From Dermanyssus gallinae (Eukaryota; Arthropoda; Arachnida; Mesostigmata; Dermanyssidae), in assembly GCA_003439945.1 (NCBI GenBank), contig QVRM01005377.1, positions 109,501 through 173,500 on the forward strand: a DNA stretch of 64,000 nt, given 5' to 3'. Within the stretch, counting starts at the first letter, position 1. Each line of letters starts with the position of its first letter. Position numbers and translations under genes: made by a program. The notes below the pieces were generated by a model. That model ran no database searches. It had not been told where the DNA came from and worked only from the letters and a program-made list of their open reading frames with translations. Positions 13,267 to 26,181 of this stretch are shown in pieces.

Positions 13267-13818
13267 CTGGAACACCCTATATATAAAATCAAGCCCAGAA
13301 CTTGTCCCGTCGACAGATCTTTGCACTTCAGCTGCGAGCACTCTTGGCTCTGTATATATATATATGGGCCTCTCGGAGACACATCTATGAGGTAAAATCC
13401 CACACACGCATAGAGCCTACAGCCATTTGCCATTTTGTGATTGGAACGACGACAAGGAGCTTGTTCTTCGAAGGCCCGAAAAGAACAGATAAGCGACACG
13501 TACTACTACGACTACCAATACTTCGACGACGACGACGACCTACTTCACTTTACTTCGTTTGCCCACTGGTGGGCCGAACAATCGCATTTGTCGTGTGTCG
13601 TCATTGAGGTCGGCGGATTGTCGGCGTCAATTCGTTCGCGTCGCGCTGTTCCGCACTCGCCTGCTCCGGTCACACGGCAACAACGACTTGTGGTAACAAT
13701 TGTGTTTGGCTTCCTTTTAGCAGCGCTAGATCTAGTAGCAGCGACGACGACAACAGTCAGCCAGTCAGCCTTGGCCAAAACGACATCCTAACGCCTGCGG
13801 TTTCTCAGGTTGTGTCCG

Positions 13819-13895
13819 ATATATATATATATATATATATATATGTGTATGTATATATATATATGTGTATGTATGTATATATACATATATATATG

Positions 13896-13957
<62 letters not shown>
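13819..13957 (+). repeat. (TA)n/(TATG)n compound array plus poly-T
   Basis: About 125 bases of TA with TGTATG interruptions, then 13 T. It ends about 15 bases before the 3' end of the RLE-LINE copy at 13,972. Confidence 0.95.
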
Positions 13958-13958
<1 letters not shown>

Positions 13959-13971
13959 ATTAAATTACTTT

Positions 13972-14357
13972 TTATGTTAGCATTTTGGAGTGAACAATTG
14001 TCTTCGCGTTAACGTGTGGTTACGGGTTATCTAACCCGGGATTAGCCTAGTTCAAGAATGTGCCCCGAACACATGCTGCGTTTCCTCATTGGATGTCAAG
14101 CGACACCCTCTGACGCAAAAATTCCGATGCTCTTGAGTCTCCCGTGGAGAGGTTAAGGCTTCTACCCACGCGCTGAATCAACTTCAATGTAAGCGGGCCT
14201 GGTCCTCCCATTGTTTCAAAAGCCAACGGACAAAATTGGTGCGGATAGGTAACGCCTGAGTATTTTCTACATTTGTTAGCCTCTGCTAACCTAGACGCAT
14301 GACTTGCCTGGTCCGCACCTGCACCGACCATCGAAGGGGCTAATGAGTCGGTTACAG
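13972..14357 (-). pseudogene. RLE-LINE 3' end (RLAEA subtype), 5' truncated
   Basis: Reads SRLAEANKCRKYSGVTYPH, FCPLAFETMGGPGPLTLKL, IQRVGRSLNLSTGDSRASEF and RQRVSLDIQ on the minus strand, then a short 3' UTR ending near 13,972. The upstream edge falls exactly at a (TA)n array starting at about 14,358, and the conserved DATVTD block is cut off there. It is close to the copies at 15.5, 19.2, 57.0 and 61.5 kb. Its 3' UTR has a TATGTTAGCATTTTGGAGTG block also seen at 61.5 kb and, weaker, at 19.19 kb. Confidence 0.75.
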
Positions 14358-14395
14358 TTTATATATATATATATACATATATATGTATATATATT
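14358..14395 (+). repeat. (TA)n microsatellite at an RLE-LINE edge
   Basis: Interrupted TA array starting where RLE-LINE homology stops. The mariner left end follows within about 15 bases. Confidence 0.9.
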
Positions 14396-14404
14396 AGATT
14401 TTTT

Positions 14405-15480
14405 AATAGAAAATAATATAATTGTGGAAAAACTTATTATTCGCTATATATATATACCTAAATACGAATGTCACCTAGAGCAAAAAATTCCCTGTTCCCA
14501 AAATTCCTCCGGCTATGACAAGAGCCACTCTGATGGAAGTCGCAGGGCAACATGTTCGGGCTGTGGGACGGGTGGCTAAGCTGTGCTTCGACTTGAACTT
14601 GACCTGTACAAATTGTGTGACCCGGGAGACGTGGGAACGTGCTTTATCGTGGAGCAGAATCACGTCCTCCTCCGTAAGCAGCTCAAGCCGTTTGCTCTTG
14701 GCGAAGTTGCGTAGGCAACGAAGTGTTTCACAGTAAAAGTCACTATTAAATGATCTTTCCATGCTCAAGGAAATCACCGCGTATAGAACATCGGACGTCG
14801 AAAAAGACGGTGAGCATCACTTTGCCTGCTGAAAGCACTGCTTTGAGTTTTTAGAGGGAGGTGACATGCTTCCATTGCATTCTGTCCCCTTTGCGGTTCG
14901 CTGAGCTTCTTCGGAACCCACTGCACGCAAACTTCCACGTAACTCCACCTGTCGTGCATAATTGGCCACACTGTTGCGACGCAAACCCCCATCATGCCAC
15001 TGCCAACATTCGCATTGTGACACGCCAATTACCTCTCGCTAGGTCGTCGTCACCTTGTTGACGGTTCGGGCGTGATTACCGTGTTTGCCTGGCCTGGTTC
15101 CGGGCCATCAATCAAACCCTCTTGGCCTTCCCCCCCCCCCCAAAAAAAAACGGGCACCCCACTCCCTCTCACTGACTTGTCGGACACACAGTCTTCCCCA
15201 TATACGGACGGCCAAGATCCGGCGATGTATGTCGGCCGTTTGACCATTGGAGTCAGAGAGATCTGATAAAAAACATGGCTGCTTCTCAATCGTCGAATTT
15301 TGCAATAGGAACGCCATTATGTCCTCACACGCACTGCGGCGATTATTCGACGGGACATACAACTGCCTGCTTATCCCATCCGTCATGCGCAGGCACCTGT
15401 GTATGGGCGTTACCACGCCACGATACTCCACTCGCGTCTCTAGATGTCTGACTACGTTTTCCTAAAGTTGCATATTTCAG
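14405..15480 (-). pseudogene. Mariner-family transposase remnant (family A, copy 1)
   Basis: A cut-and-paste DNA transposon of the Tc1/mariner superfamily, about 1.07 kb against a usual 1.3 kb. On the minus strand the pieces are, in order: helix-turn-helix region FLLQNSTIEKQ and VYGEDCVSDKSVR, GQEGLIDGPEPGQANTVIT, VCVQWVPKKLSEPQR, KVMLTVFFDVRCSIRGDFLE, FYCETLRCLRNFAKSKR, LLHDKARSHVSRVT and HSPNMLPCDFH. These lie in different frames, so there are several frameshifts. The segment that should carry the first catalytic Asp (usually TGDE) is deleted between KKLSEPQR and KVMLTVFF. The second Asp (LHDK) and third Asp (PCDF) survive. Possible terminal inverted repeats share GGAAAAAC (14,427-14,434 and, inverted, about 15,456-15,463). 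Confidence 0.8.
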
Positions 15481-15489
15481 TTTCAAGCC

Positions 15490-16050
15490 GGTTTGATTGA
15501 TTCATTAGCCCCTTCAATGATCGGTGCCGGTGCGGACCGAGCAGTGCTTTGCACTTCCAGGTTAGCAGAGGCTAAGAAGTGCAGAAAATACTGTCTGGCG
15601 TTAATTATCCGCACCAATCTTGTCCGTTGGCTTCCGATACAATGGGAGGACTAGGCCTTCTTACACTTAAGCCGATTCAGCGCGTAGGTAGAAGCCTTAA
15701 CCTTTCGACGGGAGATTCGAGAGCATCGGAATTCTTACGTAAGCGAGCTGCCAGACGCATCGGCGGTCTTTGCACTTTCTTGCCCGGTGGGACAGTCGCT
15801 GAAGTGTTCAAATTGTATATAATGACGATTGTAGTGTAATAATGTACTATCTTGAAATGCAAAGTCATTGCGAAATATACAATATGTATGTATGAATTCT
15901 TACGTAAGAGGCTGTCGCTTGACATTTAATGAGGAAATGCGGCATCTATTTGGGGCACATTGTTGAACTGGGTGAATCCTGGCTTAGAGACCTTGTGAGT
16001 ACACGTTCAGGCGGAACCAATTGTTCACTTCAAGGCAAAATTATATAAAT
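15490..16050 (+). pseudogene. RLE-LINE 3' end (RLAEA subtype) split by a nested insertion
   Basis: Plus-strand copy. It reads SLAPSMIGAGADRAV, SRLAEAKKCRKYCL, LLTLKPIQRVGRSLNLSTGD and SRASEFLRK in more than one frame. It is interrupted at 15,743 by 150 bases of unrelated sequence and resumes at 15,894 with the missing RLSLDI-like codons and the 3' UTR (GGCACATTGTTGAACTGGGT), ending around 16,050 in an AT-rich tail. Sibling copies at 14.1 and 61.6 kb run straight through the interruption point, which shows the insertion came later. Its upstream edge is about 10 bases from the mariner at 14.4-15.48 kb. Confidence 0.75.
15729..15908 (+). mobile_element. 150-bp nested insertion with 15-bp target-site duplication
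   Basis: The 15-mer GAATTCTTACGTAAG occurs at 15,729-15,743 and again at 15,894-15,908, flanking 150 inserted bases (15,744-15,893). The insert ends in a short TATG-like tail, as expected for a 5'-truncated LINE 3' end. Its first half is related to 23,474-23,550. Its second half (ATGTACTATCTTGAAATGCA) is related to 40,045-40,110. The insert therefore belongs to a repeat family with at least three partial copies here. Confidence 0.85.
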
Positions 16051-16372
16051 AAATTTGACCGGAATGGTTGGTACGATCTTTTGTGCCTTTTTATCTAAAC
16101 ACTCCTTATACCAGAAATGATGGGCATTAAATTTGCTATTGTCTGATAAAAGTTTTTGAGCGTACGTTTTTGTTTGTTATGGCAAAATTTCTAAAAACGG
16201 TTCTACAGGTTAACGTAAGACATAACAACATGTAGGAGAAAAAGGCAGAATAGCTTCTTTCTCCTCACTTCTAAACAACACTTTTCCGCTCCTCCTTTCA
16301 TTGGGAGAAATTATGGTCGTGCCGAGTTCTACCAAACCCTAAAATATGTACATATTGTTATGAACGACCCTG

Positions 16373-16375
<3 letters not shown>

Positions 16376-16405
<30 letters not shown>
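16376..16405 (+). repeat. (TA)n microsatellite
   Basis: Pure TA array. Confidence 0.95.
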
Positions 16406-16407
<2 letters not shown>

Positions 16408-16409
16408 CA

Positions 16410-18340
<1,931 letters not shown>

Positions 18341-18341
18341 C

Positions 18342-18342
<1 letters not shown>

Positions 18343-18375
<33 letters not shown>

Positions 18376-18400
18376 CGAGAGAGAGAAAGAGGAAGAGAGA
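18343..18400 (+). repeat. (TA)n-(GA)n compound microsatellite
   Basis: TA to 18,372, then imperfect GA/GAAA to about 18,400. Confidence 0.9.
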
Positions 18401-19189
18401 TTACCTGGTAAAATCCATGGTAGCATGGAACTCACAAACCCACTAGAGTCCAGTCGTCCTCTTTGCCCCTTGTCGGGGACGCTGCAGTACTATCTTCTCG
18501 AGATTACTTCACCTGGCCACTTTACCTTGCCATTAAAGCTGATCGACTTTGTGCGACGGTTATTTTCGCCCCGGAGACAAATTCTGCGAATCCTCTTACC
18601 ATAAAACAGGATCCTTGATCCTTGAGGAGTGCCTTTACAAAAACTTGGCATGTCAGGGAATATATATGTATAGTACATAGACGCAGTTTATGTTACACAC
18701 TTTACTTGGTAAGCCGTCACTCTATTTGTTTAAAATTGAACAACATTGGAAATGATTCTAGAAGCCTAGATTTAAAGCTGGGCAAAAGGTGTAGGAAGAA
18801 CAGGCGTTTCATTGGAACCATCATTATACAAGAAATAGCTCTAGTATACACAGTATCCACCTACAGGTGCGCATATGTCCATGCATCTGTGCTATGTTAA
18901 AGGGAGACGATCCTGCGTAGAGGCTTTAATTTTAAAATTCCGAGACAGCTAATTCAGCTCAAATCATAAAAGCTCACTCTCCACCTTCTTTGTGATGTGT
19001 TTTGTTCGCAAAACTATTCAGTGTAGTCAGTATTAGGAAACCGATGAGGTTAAACGAAAAATGATTCGCGCGAGGAATCGTCGATATCGCGCGACGAATA
19101 TGTGCGTGACGGCTTTGGCAGCGTCGTTCACCTTGTGTTCGATCTACATGTACATGCATTTATTTTTATGCTGGCATAGTGAATTTACA

Positions 19190-19777
19190 ATGTTAGCACT
19201 TTAAAATGAAAAAATGTCTTCGCGCGAGAAGTATAGTCACAGGTAATCTAATGCAGGATTCAGCCTGGTTTAACAATGTGCCCCGAACAGATGCTGCATT
19301 TTCTCGTTGAATACAACAGCCTCTGATGCAAGAATTCGGATGCTCTCGAGTCTTTCGTCGAAGGATTAAGGCTCCTACCCACGCGCTGAATCAGCTTGAG
19401 TGTAAGGGGGCATGGATCTCCCATATTCTCAAACGACAGCAGCGGACAAAATGTGTGCGCCGGACCGACCCCATAGTGCTTTCTGCCTTTGTTTGCTTCT
19501 GCTAATCTGAAGGCACGACCTGCTCGGTCCGCACCTGCACCGACCATCGAAAGGGCTAATGAGTCGGTTACAGTTGCGTCCTAAACAAGCACGCGGCTAC
19601 GCTCAAACAGGGTCAGAGTAAGAATGTCAGCTCTTTTCCCAGCGTCCCCCGGGGATAGGCCCCGGGGGTTCCGGTTAGAGCGTACACACAGCAAGCTGAC
19701 AGAACTCAGTGCCCAACTAAAAGTGTTATGCAAAGCGAAACGACGTGCTCTTCGGTCTTCACTTAAGACCCATGACA

Positions 19778-19780
<3 letters not shown>
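19190..19780 (-). pseudogene. RLE-LINE 3' end (RLAEA subtype)
   Basis: Minus strand, longer than the 14-kb copy. It reads LTLFERSR, DATVTDSLALSMVGAGAD, RLAEANKGRKHYGV, PLTLKLIQRVGRSLNPSTKD, SRASEFLHQRLL and GHIVKPG, the natural C-terminus. Upstream codons corresponding to the region before R-P-D-G are present but decayed: the R-P-D-G itself reads KRADIL. The 5' edge coincides with a (TA)n array at 19,781. The 3' UTR ends near 19,190 at a TGTTAGCACTTT block. Confidence 0.75.
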
Positions 19781-19822
<42 letters not shown>

Positions 19823-19834
19823 TTATATATATAT
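19781..19834 (+). repeat. (TA)n microsatellite at an RLE-LINE edge
   Basis: TA array starting where the 19.2-kb RLE-LINE copy stops; a short TA run follows after AAAATAATT. Confidence 0.95.
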
Positions 19835-20760
19835 GAACTTCCTTACATTTTAATACTTACGCACGCCGCGCAACTCGTCCCAAACTCGTCAACTAAGACT
19901 AACCCTCGACTAAGCATCTGTGACTAACGGTAGAGTTGCAGAAATAGAGTGATATGAACTAATGAGATGTCGCTCTTAGCACCGTGTGGTACCAATATAT
20001 AACTAAGTCAAGTCCACCCACGTGACTTCTAGTGAGGTTACAGATCCAGTGTTGTGTTGTCCTACAGTGGCCAAAGCTGTATCAGGCCATCGTAACAAAT
20101 TCATTGCCACGCGGGTGATTAGCATACTTTTCTGGCAGTCATGGCATCGATTCTAGCGCTGCCTTGAAGGCTACCAACAGCAGTCACAAAGGCTCAACAC
20201 CAAATAACGCCAAAATGATACTATCTGAGAGATACGGAAATTGTAACGGAGATTGTTCGCAATCGCGTACTCAGACGTGATACGAGCTTGTGCGTTGCGC
20301 TCTTAGGACTCGAGGCGGAATGGAGGCGGCGGTTTGAGTGCAAACGAGAGAATAACGCATTAGCTACGCCTTCCTGTGGTCAGCGCTGTCCATTGTGTCC
20401 AACTGTCAGTTAGGCGGAAGCCGACGACAACGCGACCGAGCCCGACACTGCGTCGCTCTAGGACTGCAGAGCACGCGAGTCTGTTTATTTTTATTTATAT
20501 ATTTTTTTTGAGAGGACTAACTGGAAAATGCGGAACGCACACAAGGTTACCACTGCAGGATCGTACTCAGTAGTATATATACACGATGCAGTAGGGAGTC
20601 TGTCTAGCCAGGTTGCGGACGCAAATACTCCGTTTGTATAGGTTTGAGATTTGAGACCAATTTTAAAAAAGCCAAAATAGATGCGCTTCCAGTACGTTTG
20701 TCACGTTTAAAATGCATTTTTAAATCAATACTCGGCCACTGTCTATGTACACGTCGTCGG

Positions 20761-20764
<4 letters not shown>

Positions 20765-20791
<27 letters not shown>
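20765..20791 (+). repeat. (TA)n microsatellite
   Basis: Pure TA array. Confidence 0.95.
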
Positions 20792-21155
20792 ACTAGCTTC
20801 CAAAAACTGTTTATTAAACAAACGACTCAACCCGCTTTGGCTTACGCTTAGCTTCATTGGCCTTTGAACAGAAGAGGACTACCGTATTAGAAGAATGAAC
20901 GAGGCCATGGTACCTGTCTAATTAGCACACGCACAAGACGAGGCCGCTTACGATAAGCTCAGCCCCATGTGCCCAAACAGAGGTTGCTATACTCGCTTGG
21001 TTGCTTTTCACGGTTCAACAATCATCATGTCACATGCATACAGACACACTAACTGGTTGGCTACAAATCGTTTGTAGTCGTAGTAGGCATACAATCGCTA
21101 TATATTCGCAATTTTTAGAGACGATGCGACGATGAATATGCTTTTTTGTTTTTAT

Positions 21156-21367
21156 GGGGGTTGGATGGTAATGCACCATCTCTTTTTATTGGGACATCTG
21201 TGCTTCCCGTTTTTTTTTTCTATCATGGTCGATTTTTAACCCACTCCGGCATTTACCTTGTTTAAATTGGGAACCATGAAAACCAATTTAGGAGTGGCCG
21301 GTCTGGGTCTCGAACCCAGGCCTCCCGAATGCAAGGCAATGACTCTTGCCACTAAGCCATATTTTCG
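21156..21367 (-). mobile_element. SINE1 copy B
   Basis: Reverse orientation and full length by comparison with the other copies. It has the A box TGGCTTAGTGG, the B box GGTTCGAGACC, the body, an AATAAA-like stretch and the terminal hairpin GATGGTGCATTACCATC (complement of 21,164-21,180). Confidence 0.88.
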
Positions 21368-21619
21368 GGTGGTCATGGTGACGCTCGTGCTAACATTAAG
21401 GTGATCAACAGCAGACACAAAATCAGCAGTGCTCGTAGCATAAATGAAGTTTTTCTTTTTTAATATTCCCATCAATAAGAAAACTGCAACTAGAGTATCG
21501 CTGGCAAATATACCCTTTGAAACGATTTTAATTTGGTGTTTTCAATAAGCAAATTGTTATGGTAAGCTTTATGGTTCCTGGCGGTCCGGTTCCACACAAG
21601 TGACTAATCAAATCTAGAA

Positions 21620-22380
21620 ATGCTCATTCGGCAACTACCAGGTCTCTGTGGCTGCTCTTTTGGAACTGCGAGAGACTTAGAGGAGCAATAGACCTAGCAC
21701 CAGTTGACATGTTTACGTCAGTCGACCTTCGCACATCCTACGGAGGCTTACGGGAGGAACTGCACATTGAGAATATGCGAGGGTTCCACCAGTTGGCAGC
21801 TCCACCTGCGGGAGTTCATGGCAGACCAGTGGATAAATTAGTATGCTACCCATATAAACGTACACCGCCGGCGCAATGTATTGGGCGCGGAAAAATTATT
21901 TCTGTTGGAGCCTCTTGACCATGACGGTGAATGTAGTCGTCTTCAATCTCCTCCGAAATCTTGATTTGGCAGAGGTCGCTGACACGGAAAGTTCTGATTT
22001 ATCAGGTTATTTGACCTGTCTATGCCAACCATTGTCGGTGACAATTTTGATGCCCGTATTGATGGTGAGTCTACTAACAATAAAGGAGAGGTGCTGCTCC
22101 ACTTGATAGAATACTTTGGTCGGAGATGTGGAAATGCTCACGAAGACCACACGTATGTTGAATCGGAGTGGAAGCGTAGTCCTCCATTGCGTATCACCAT
22201 TGACCTACTGCTTCACAACATGGTCAATGGTGAAGTTAAAAGCTTGGATGTTCTTAGGGCGGCTGCGAGGAAACTTCTACCGGCGTCAGCAGTTATAAAT
22301 ATAATGATGCTCGGGAAAAAACAGAAAGGCGTTACACACTCGGTTGCCACAAGGCACACAAACCTTTTACATTAGAGGTT
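21620..22380 (+). pseudogene. Possible APE-type endonuclease domain of a LINE, decayed
   Basis: A plus-strand frame reads LWLLFWNCERLRGAIDLAPV, DMFTSVDLRTSYGG, a glycine/proline stretch GVHGRPVDKLVCYPY and ends at VGAS. The order W-N-C-x-x-L-R-G, then D-x-F, then an L-R-T where the catalytic Glu motif usually lies, resembles the start of LINE APE endonucleases. In another frame PTIVGDNFDARIDGESTNN followed by KGEVLLHLIEYFG (22,022-22,120) resembles the G-D-F-N-A-R-I-G ... N-x-x-G-x-x-L-L block of the same domain. Spacing between the two blocks (about 400 bases) is plausible. No reverse transcriptase was found downstream, so this would be an isolated 5' piece. Motif quality is modest. Confidence 0.5.
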
Positions 22381-23215
22381 GATAGCTTCGAGGTGGGCCG
22401 TGATGTGGGCACTTGCTTTGAGCTTGCGAAGTGCAGTCAGGAGGAAGAGACCAGGACAGATTTTCTCATGCTTGCTAATTTGCCCACCGTGGGGTGCTCG
22501 AGCTCTTACGCCAAGTGAGGGTAAAGACACCACCGCGGCTTTTAGCCAGACGCAGTTTTGACTACTAAATGGATGTTTATACAGGTGATTGTTATCTTAA
22601 ATAATCTCCTTCGGGTTGGTCCTTCGTTACTGCCTCTATTCTTCTTGTCGGGTCCCAGATGGACCTTGTCATTCCACCGCTGGTAGCTCCTATTGTCATC
22701 ATGTAGCTACTGGCACGACTTGAGAGCTGTTCTCAAGATCTGTGTAGTCACGTAATTTCCCTCGTACCCGCCCGCCATGTGTGGGAGGAGTTTGGAAACG
22801 CCGTCATGGCCATGTATGTAAATGACGCCTACCGTAACGGTGGTGCCATTGTCGATTTACCGGCGACGTAAAAACGTACCTTTATCATACGGGCCAGCAA
22901 ATACATTCACAAACTACGAAAGCCAGCAAGTTTTGCCGTGAGCGTCGATAAGCTGCAGAAGACATCATACCCTGTTGTGGCTAACCGCTAGAATTTGTCA
23001 ACTCCTTTCCGTATCCGGGTCTGGAACTACACTATGTAGAAACGACCTCTACGCGGCAGTGTGTTGTTTTACGTTTAATATTGTGCCAGTGTCAGCCTAC
23101 CGCCTTGGCAGGGTGTAGAGCCATCAGCTGCGCTACAAAAGTGCTTCACAACATGTATGAAGCATGCTCTTTGCTTGCGGAACGGCAAGAAACCGCTTTG
23201 TGTATCTGCTAGTCA

Positions 23216-23378
23216 AACTCGGTGGCGTGGTGGGTGTATTCGCATGCGCCTTGCGGCCAGAGGACACACATAGGTGCTGCATTGGTGCGATCCCCGCCGT
23301 TGCACATGTGTATTCATGGGGTTCGTTTCACGAAGCAATGCGAAAGCAATTCCGTGGACATAAAATGTTGGCTGAGTA
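23216..23378 (+). mobile_element. SINE2 copy A, diverged
   Basis: Begins CTCGGTGGCGTGGTGGGTGT, then GAGGACACACATAGGTGC, then TTGCACATGTGTATTCATGG. It shares these blocks with the copies at 34.4, 50.8 and 55.0 kb. The B box is degraded (GTGCGATCCCC). Confidence 0.7.
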
Positions 23379-23473
23379 CCTGCTAGTAGGTTTCGGACAG
23401 GGCAGTGGAAACAATCAGAGTCAGGCTTAGGTTACCTAATACAGGACCTTGCAGACATGCGCTAAATATCACG

Positions 23474-23550
23474 CAGCGAACTGCCAGGCGTATTAGCGGC
23501 CTCCGCACTTTTTCGCCCTGCAGGACTATGGGTAAAGTATTCAAATCGGC
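23474..23550 (+). repeat. Partial copy of the 15.75-kb nested insert family
   Basis: Related by eye over about 70 bases to the first half of the insert at 15,744-15,893 (AACTGCCAGGCGTATTAGCG here, AGCTGCCAGACGCATCGGCG there). It follows a SINE2 copy with about 100 bases between. The 3' half of the family is not visible downstream. Confidence 0.55.
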
Positions 23551-23737
23551 AATGTTGCAACATTGCCGCTCGTAATTTGCATTTTCGCTGTCCGTTTTGC
23601 GTAGCATTCGAGTAGCAAAAACAACAAATGGGATCACTTTACAAAGCTCTCGGATTTTACAATCCTTGCACTCACATAGGTGTCTGCGTTGTAAATATAG
23701 CACACTTCTCAGAGGTGCGGGGGGGTTTTTTTTTTAG

Positions 23738-23950
23738 AGGGGTTGGATGGTAATGCACCATCTTTTTTTATTGAGACATCTGTGCTCCCCGTTTTTTTTT
23801 TCGATTATGGTCGATTTTTAATCCACTTCGGCATTCACCTTGTTTTAAATTGGGAACCATGAAAACCAATATAGGAGTGGCCGGTCTGGGTCTCGAACCC
23901 AGATTTCCTGAATGCGAGGCAAAGGCTTTTGCCACTAAGCCATCTTGCTC
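23738..23950 (-). mobile_element. SINE1 copy C
   Basis: Reverse orientation, very similar to copy B. It begins GAGCAAGATGGCTTAGTGGC (complement of 23,929-23,948) and ends with the same 17-nt hairpin, the complement of 23,746-23,762. A poly-T/poly-G stretch borders the 3' end. Confidence 0.88.
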
Positions 23951-24691
23951 AATAAATTTTAAAAATCGCATCTAAATATTAACTATTTACTTTCTGTCCA
24001 ACTTAATAATAAATAACACACGCATTACGCACGGCTTACTATCTACCTGACATTTACGACATTGCGACATTTTACTATTGAATAAGCCAACACCAGCTCA
24101 GATCCGTACAAGCGTTTACAAGCGGCAGTGCCAATAACAAGCGTAGCATATGGGTGTGTGTGTGTGTGTCTACGCGTTTGTAAACCGTACATACGTAAGG
24201 GTCTATGGGGTTGTGGCGGGTGAACTGCATATATGTGAGAGAGTTTGCCTGCTGCAAGAAGGGCAAGCGCGAAGGTCGTGGTGACGACAACGAGGAGGTC
24301 CACGGAGGGGGCTCTCTTCTTATGTGGGTACAATACAACAGGCATCTGGGGTGGTTAAATTTAGACTAGGCGGCGCTTTGTCTAAATGCTAATGAAGATG
24401 ATGTCGCCGCTGATGAGCGTCCCCACCCTCACATCCTCTCGTCTTTTAGAGTTAAAGGGAGCCTGGGGGGGAGGGAAGGGGTGGACGGAGGTCGCCGAAA
24501 CGACTCATGGCGTTGGGGGCCCGGGATTGCCAAATGCATCAGCCAGCCGCTGCAGGCTGCTGCGTGGTAACACAACCACCCACTCTCGTCTCATCGACAG
24601 CGTCACGCGATGGTGAGGTGAACAACCTGACCGTTGTCGGGGTCGGTGTGGGGTCGCCAGGGTCGTATATTGAAGTGTATAGAGAAAAAAC

Positions 24692-24694
<3 letters not shown>

Positions 24695-24731
<37 letters not shown>
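24695..24731 (+). repeat. (TA)n microsatellite
   Basis: Pure TA array. A (TG)n run lies nearby at about 24,155-24,170. Confidence 0.95.
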
Positions 24732-24735
<4 letters not shown>

Positions 24736-26157
24736 CACGATGTGTTTGTGGGTCCTTTCGAATGCTCGTATTGATTGCCTGGAGTACCTCGCTAAAGAGA
24801 CCTTGTACCGAGCAGTAGCTTAGATTAAATATAACTATGCTGAAGCGATGCTTTCTTGTGCAGTTAGTTGCTTTAACATTATAAACGTAAACAAATATTT
24901 TGTGTAGATCACTATATATTAGGTGGTTAACCTGAAGTAAAGTAAAAAGATACAACAAAATCTCACAGTGACTATTTGAAAGCTTGAAGAGCTTAGAGGC
25001 AGGCTAGTTATTTCAAAAACACTCAAAATTAGAAAAGCTTAAAATTATTTCTAAGATCTGTAAATGGGCGCCTCATACATTGCATGATGTACCACTTTTG
25101 AGCATTGCCTAGACTCAACGAAAGCGAGATACCCACGGAAAAGTTGCATTGTCGCCTTGTTGATGGGATATTGAAAGTATTATACACGTTTAGTAACCCA
25201 CCAACGAATTGTTGGGTCGAATTCAAACTGGAACAGGAACCGAAACAGACCTATGACGCCGACGGTCGCAGCAAAACCACAAGAAATTGACCCAAACACG
25301 GCTAAACTTTGTGAATAAAAAGGAGCTCTCATCAGGATTTTTAATAAATAGTTTTGTCATATTTGTGCAACTTCATGCAACTTCATCGGTCTAGTTAGGT
25401 CTGAGCAAATACTTTCATCACAGTCTAATAGATGCAGTTTATTAATATAACTTTGTTATGTTAGCACTTTAAAAAAATAAAAATCTAACATATACAATTA
25501 ATAATATTTTTTATCAAGAAATTGGATTTAAAATAATGAAATCAATAATTAAAAAAAGATATACATAGAAATCTTCCAAAGGTTCATGCAACCAAGTGCT
25601 CAGCTTCCCTTCTAGTTATCAACTGCGGCTCGCAATAGTTTTAGAGGTGTGAAATATAAATATTACACACGTATATATATACAGGTTAGATGACCTTTCG
25701 ATACGTTCTATCCAAAGCTGGCACCAGGTGGCACCGAATCGCTGTTAGGTTTAGCTTAGCGCGGAAGGCGAGGAGTAGAGGTCCCTTGGATCTAGGACCA
25801 AAAGCAGAAGGCTCCGTTTGACCAGATGATTCCGTACGGTGGGCCATAAATAAATTCGCACTTCTCTGAAGTTTTGTTAGATTTTCATAATTAAATTGAC
25901 ATACATGTGCCGTATATGAATTCCTTCCGGAATTTGTCCTGCTCGGCAAATGTGGAGGTTGCCCCCTTAACCCGGTCAGGAAAGGCGAGAGGATTTCGGG
26001 TAATCACATGTCGTATGCGTTAGCATCTGTTTACGCATGGGAAACCCTGTCGGCTTAAGGGGCTTTCCTGTCTTACCAAGGATCCGTGTGCGTATCGGTC
26101 CCGGGATCACCTTTCTCCGATCAGACATCGTTTCCGGATGTTCGATCGATGTATGCA

Positions 26158-26181
26158 CATATATATATATATATATATATA
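26158..26181 (+). repeat. (TA)n microsatellite
   Basis: Short pure TA array. Confidence 0.9.

Noticed and set aside
13441..13791. 116-codon plus-strand frame
   Set aside because: GAC/ACG triplet-rich, with an overlapping long frame on the other strand and no recognisable domain.
13812..14012. Open frames made of Tyr-Ile repeats (also at 3.5, 7.6, 9.1, 10.9, 17.1, 24.7, 34.0 and 37.4 kb)
   Set aside because: They are (TA)n microsatellites, open in every frame by composition.
14036..15900. RLE-LINE copies either side of the mariner as one copy split by it
   Set aside because: They are in opposite orientation and cover the same part of the element, so they are separate insertions.
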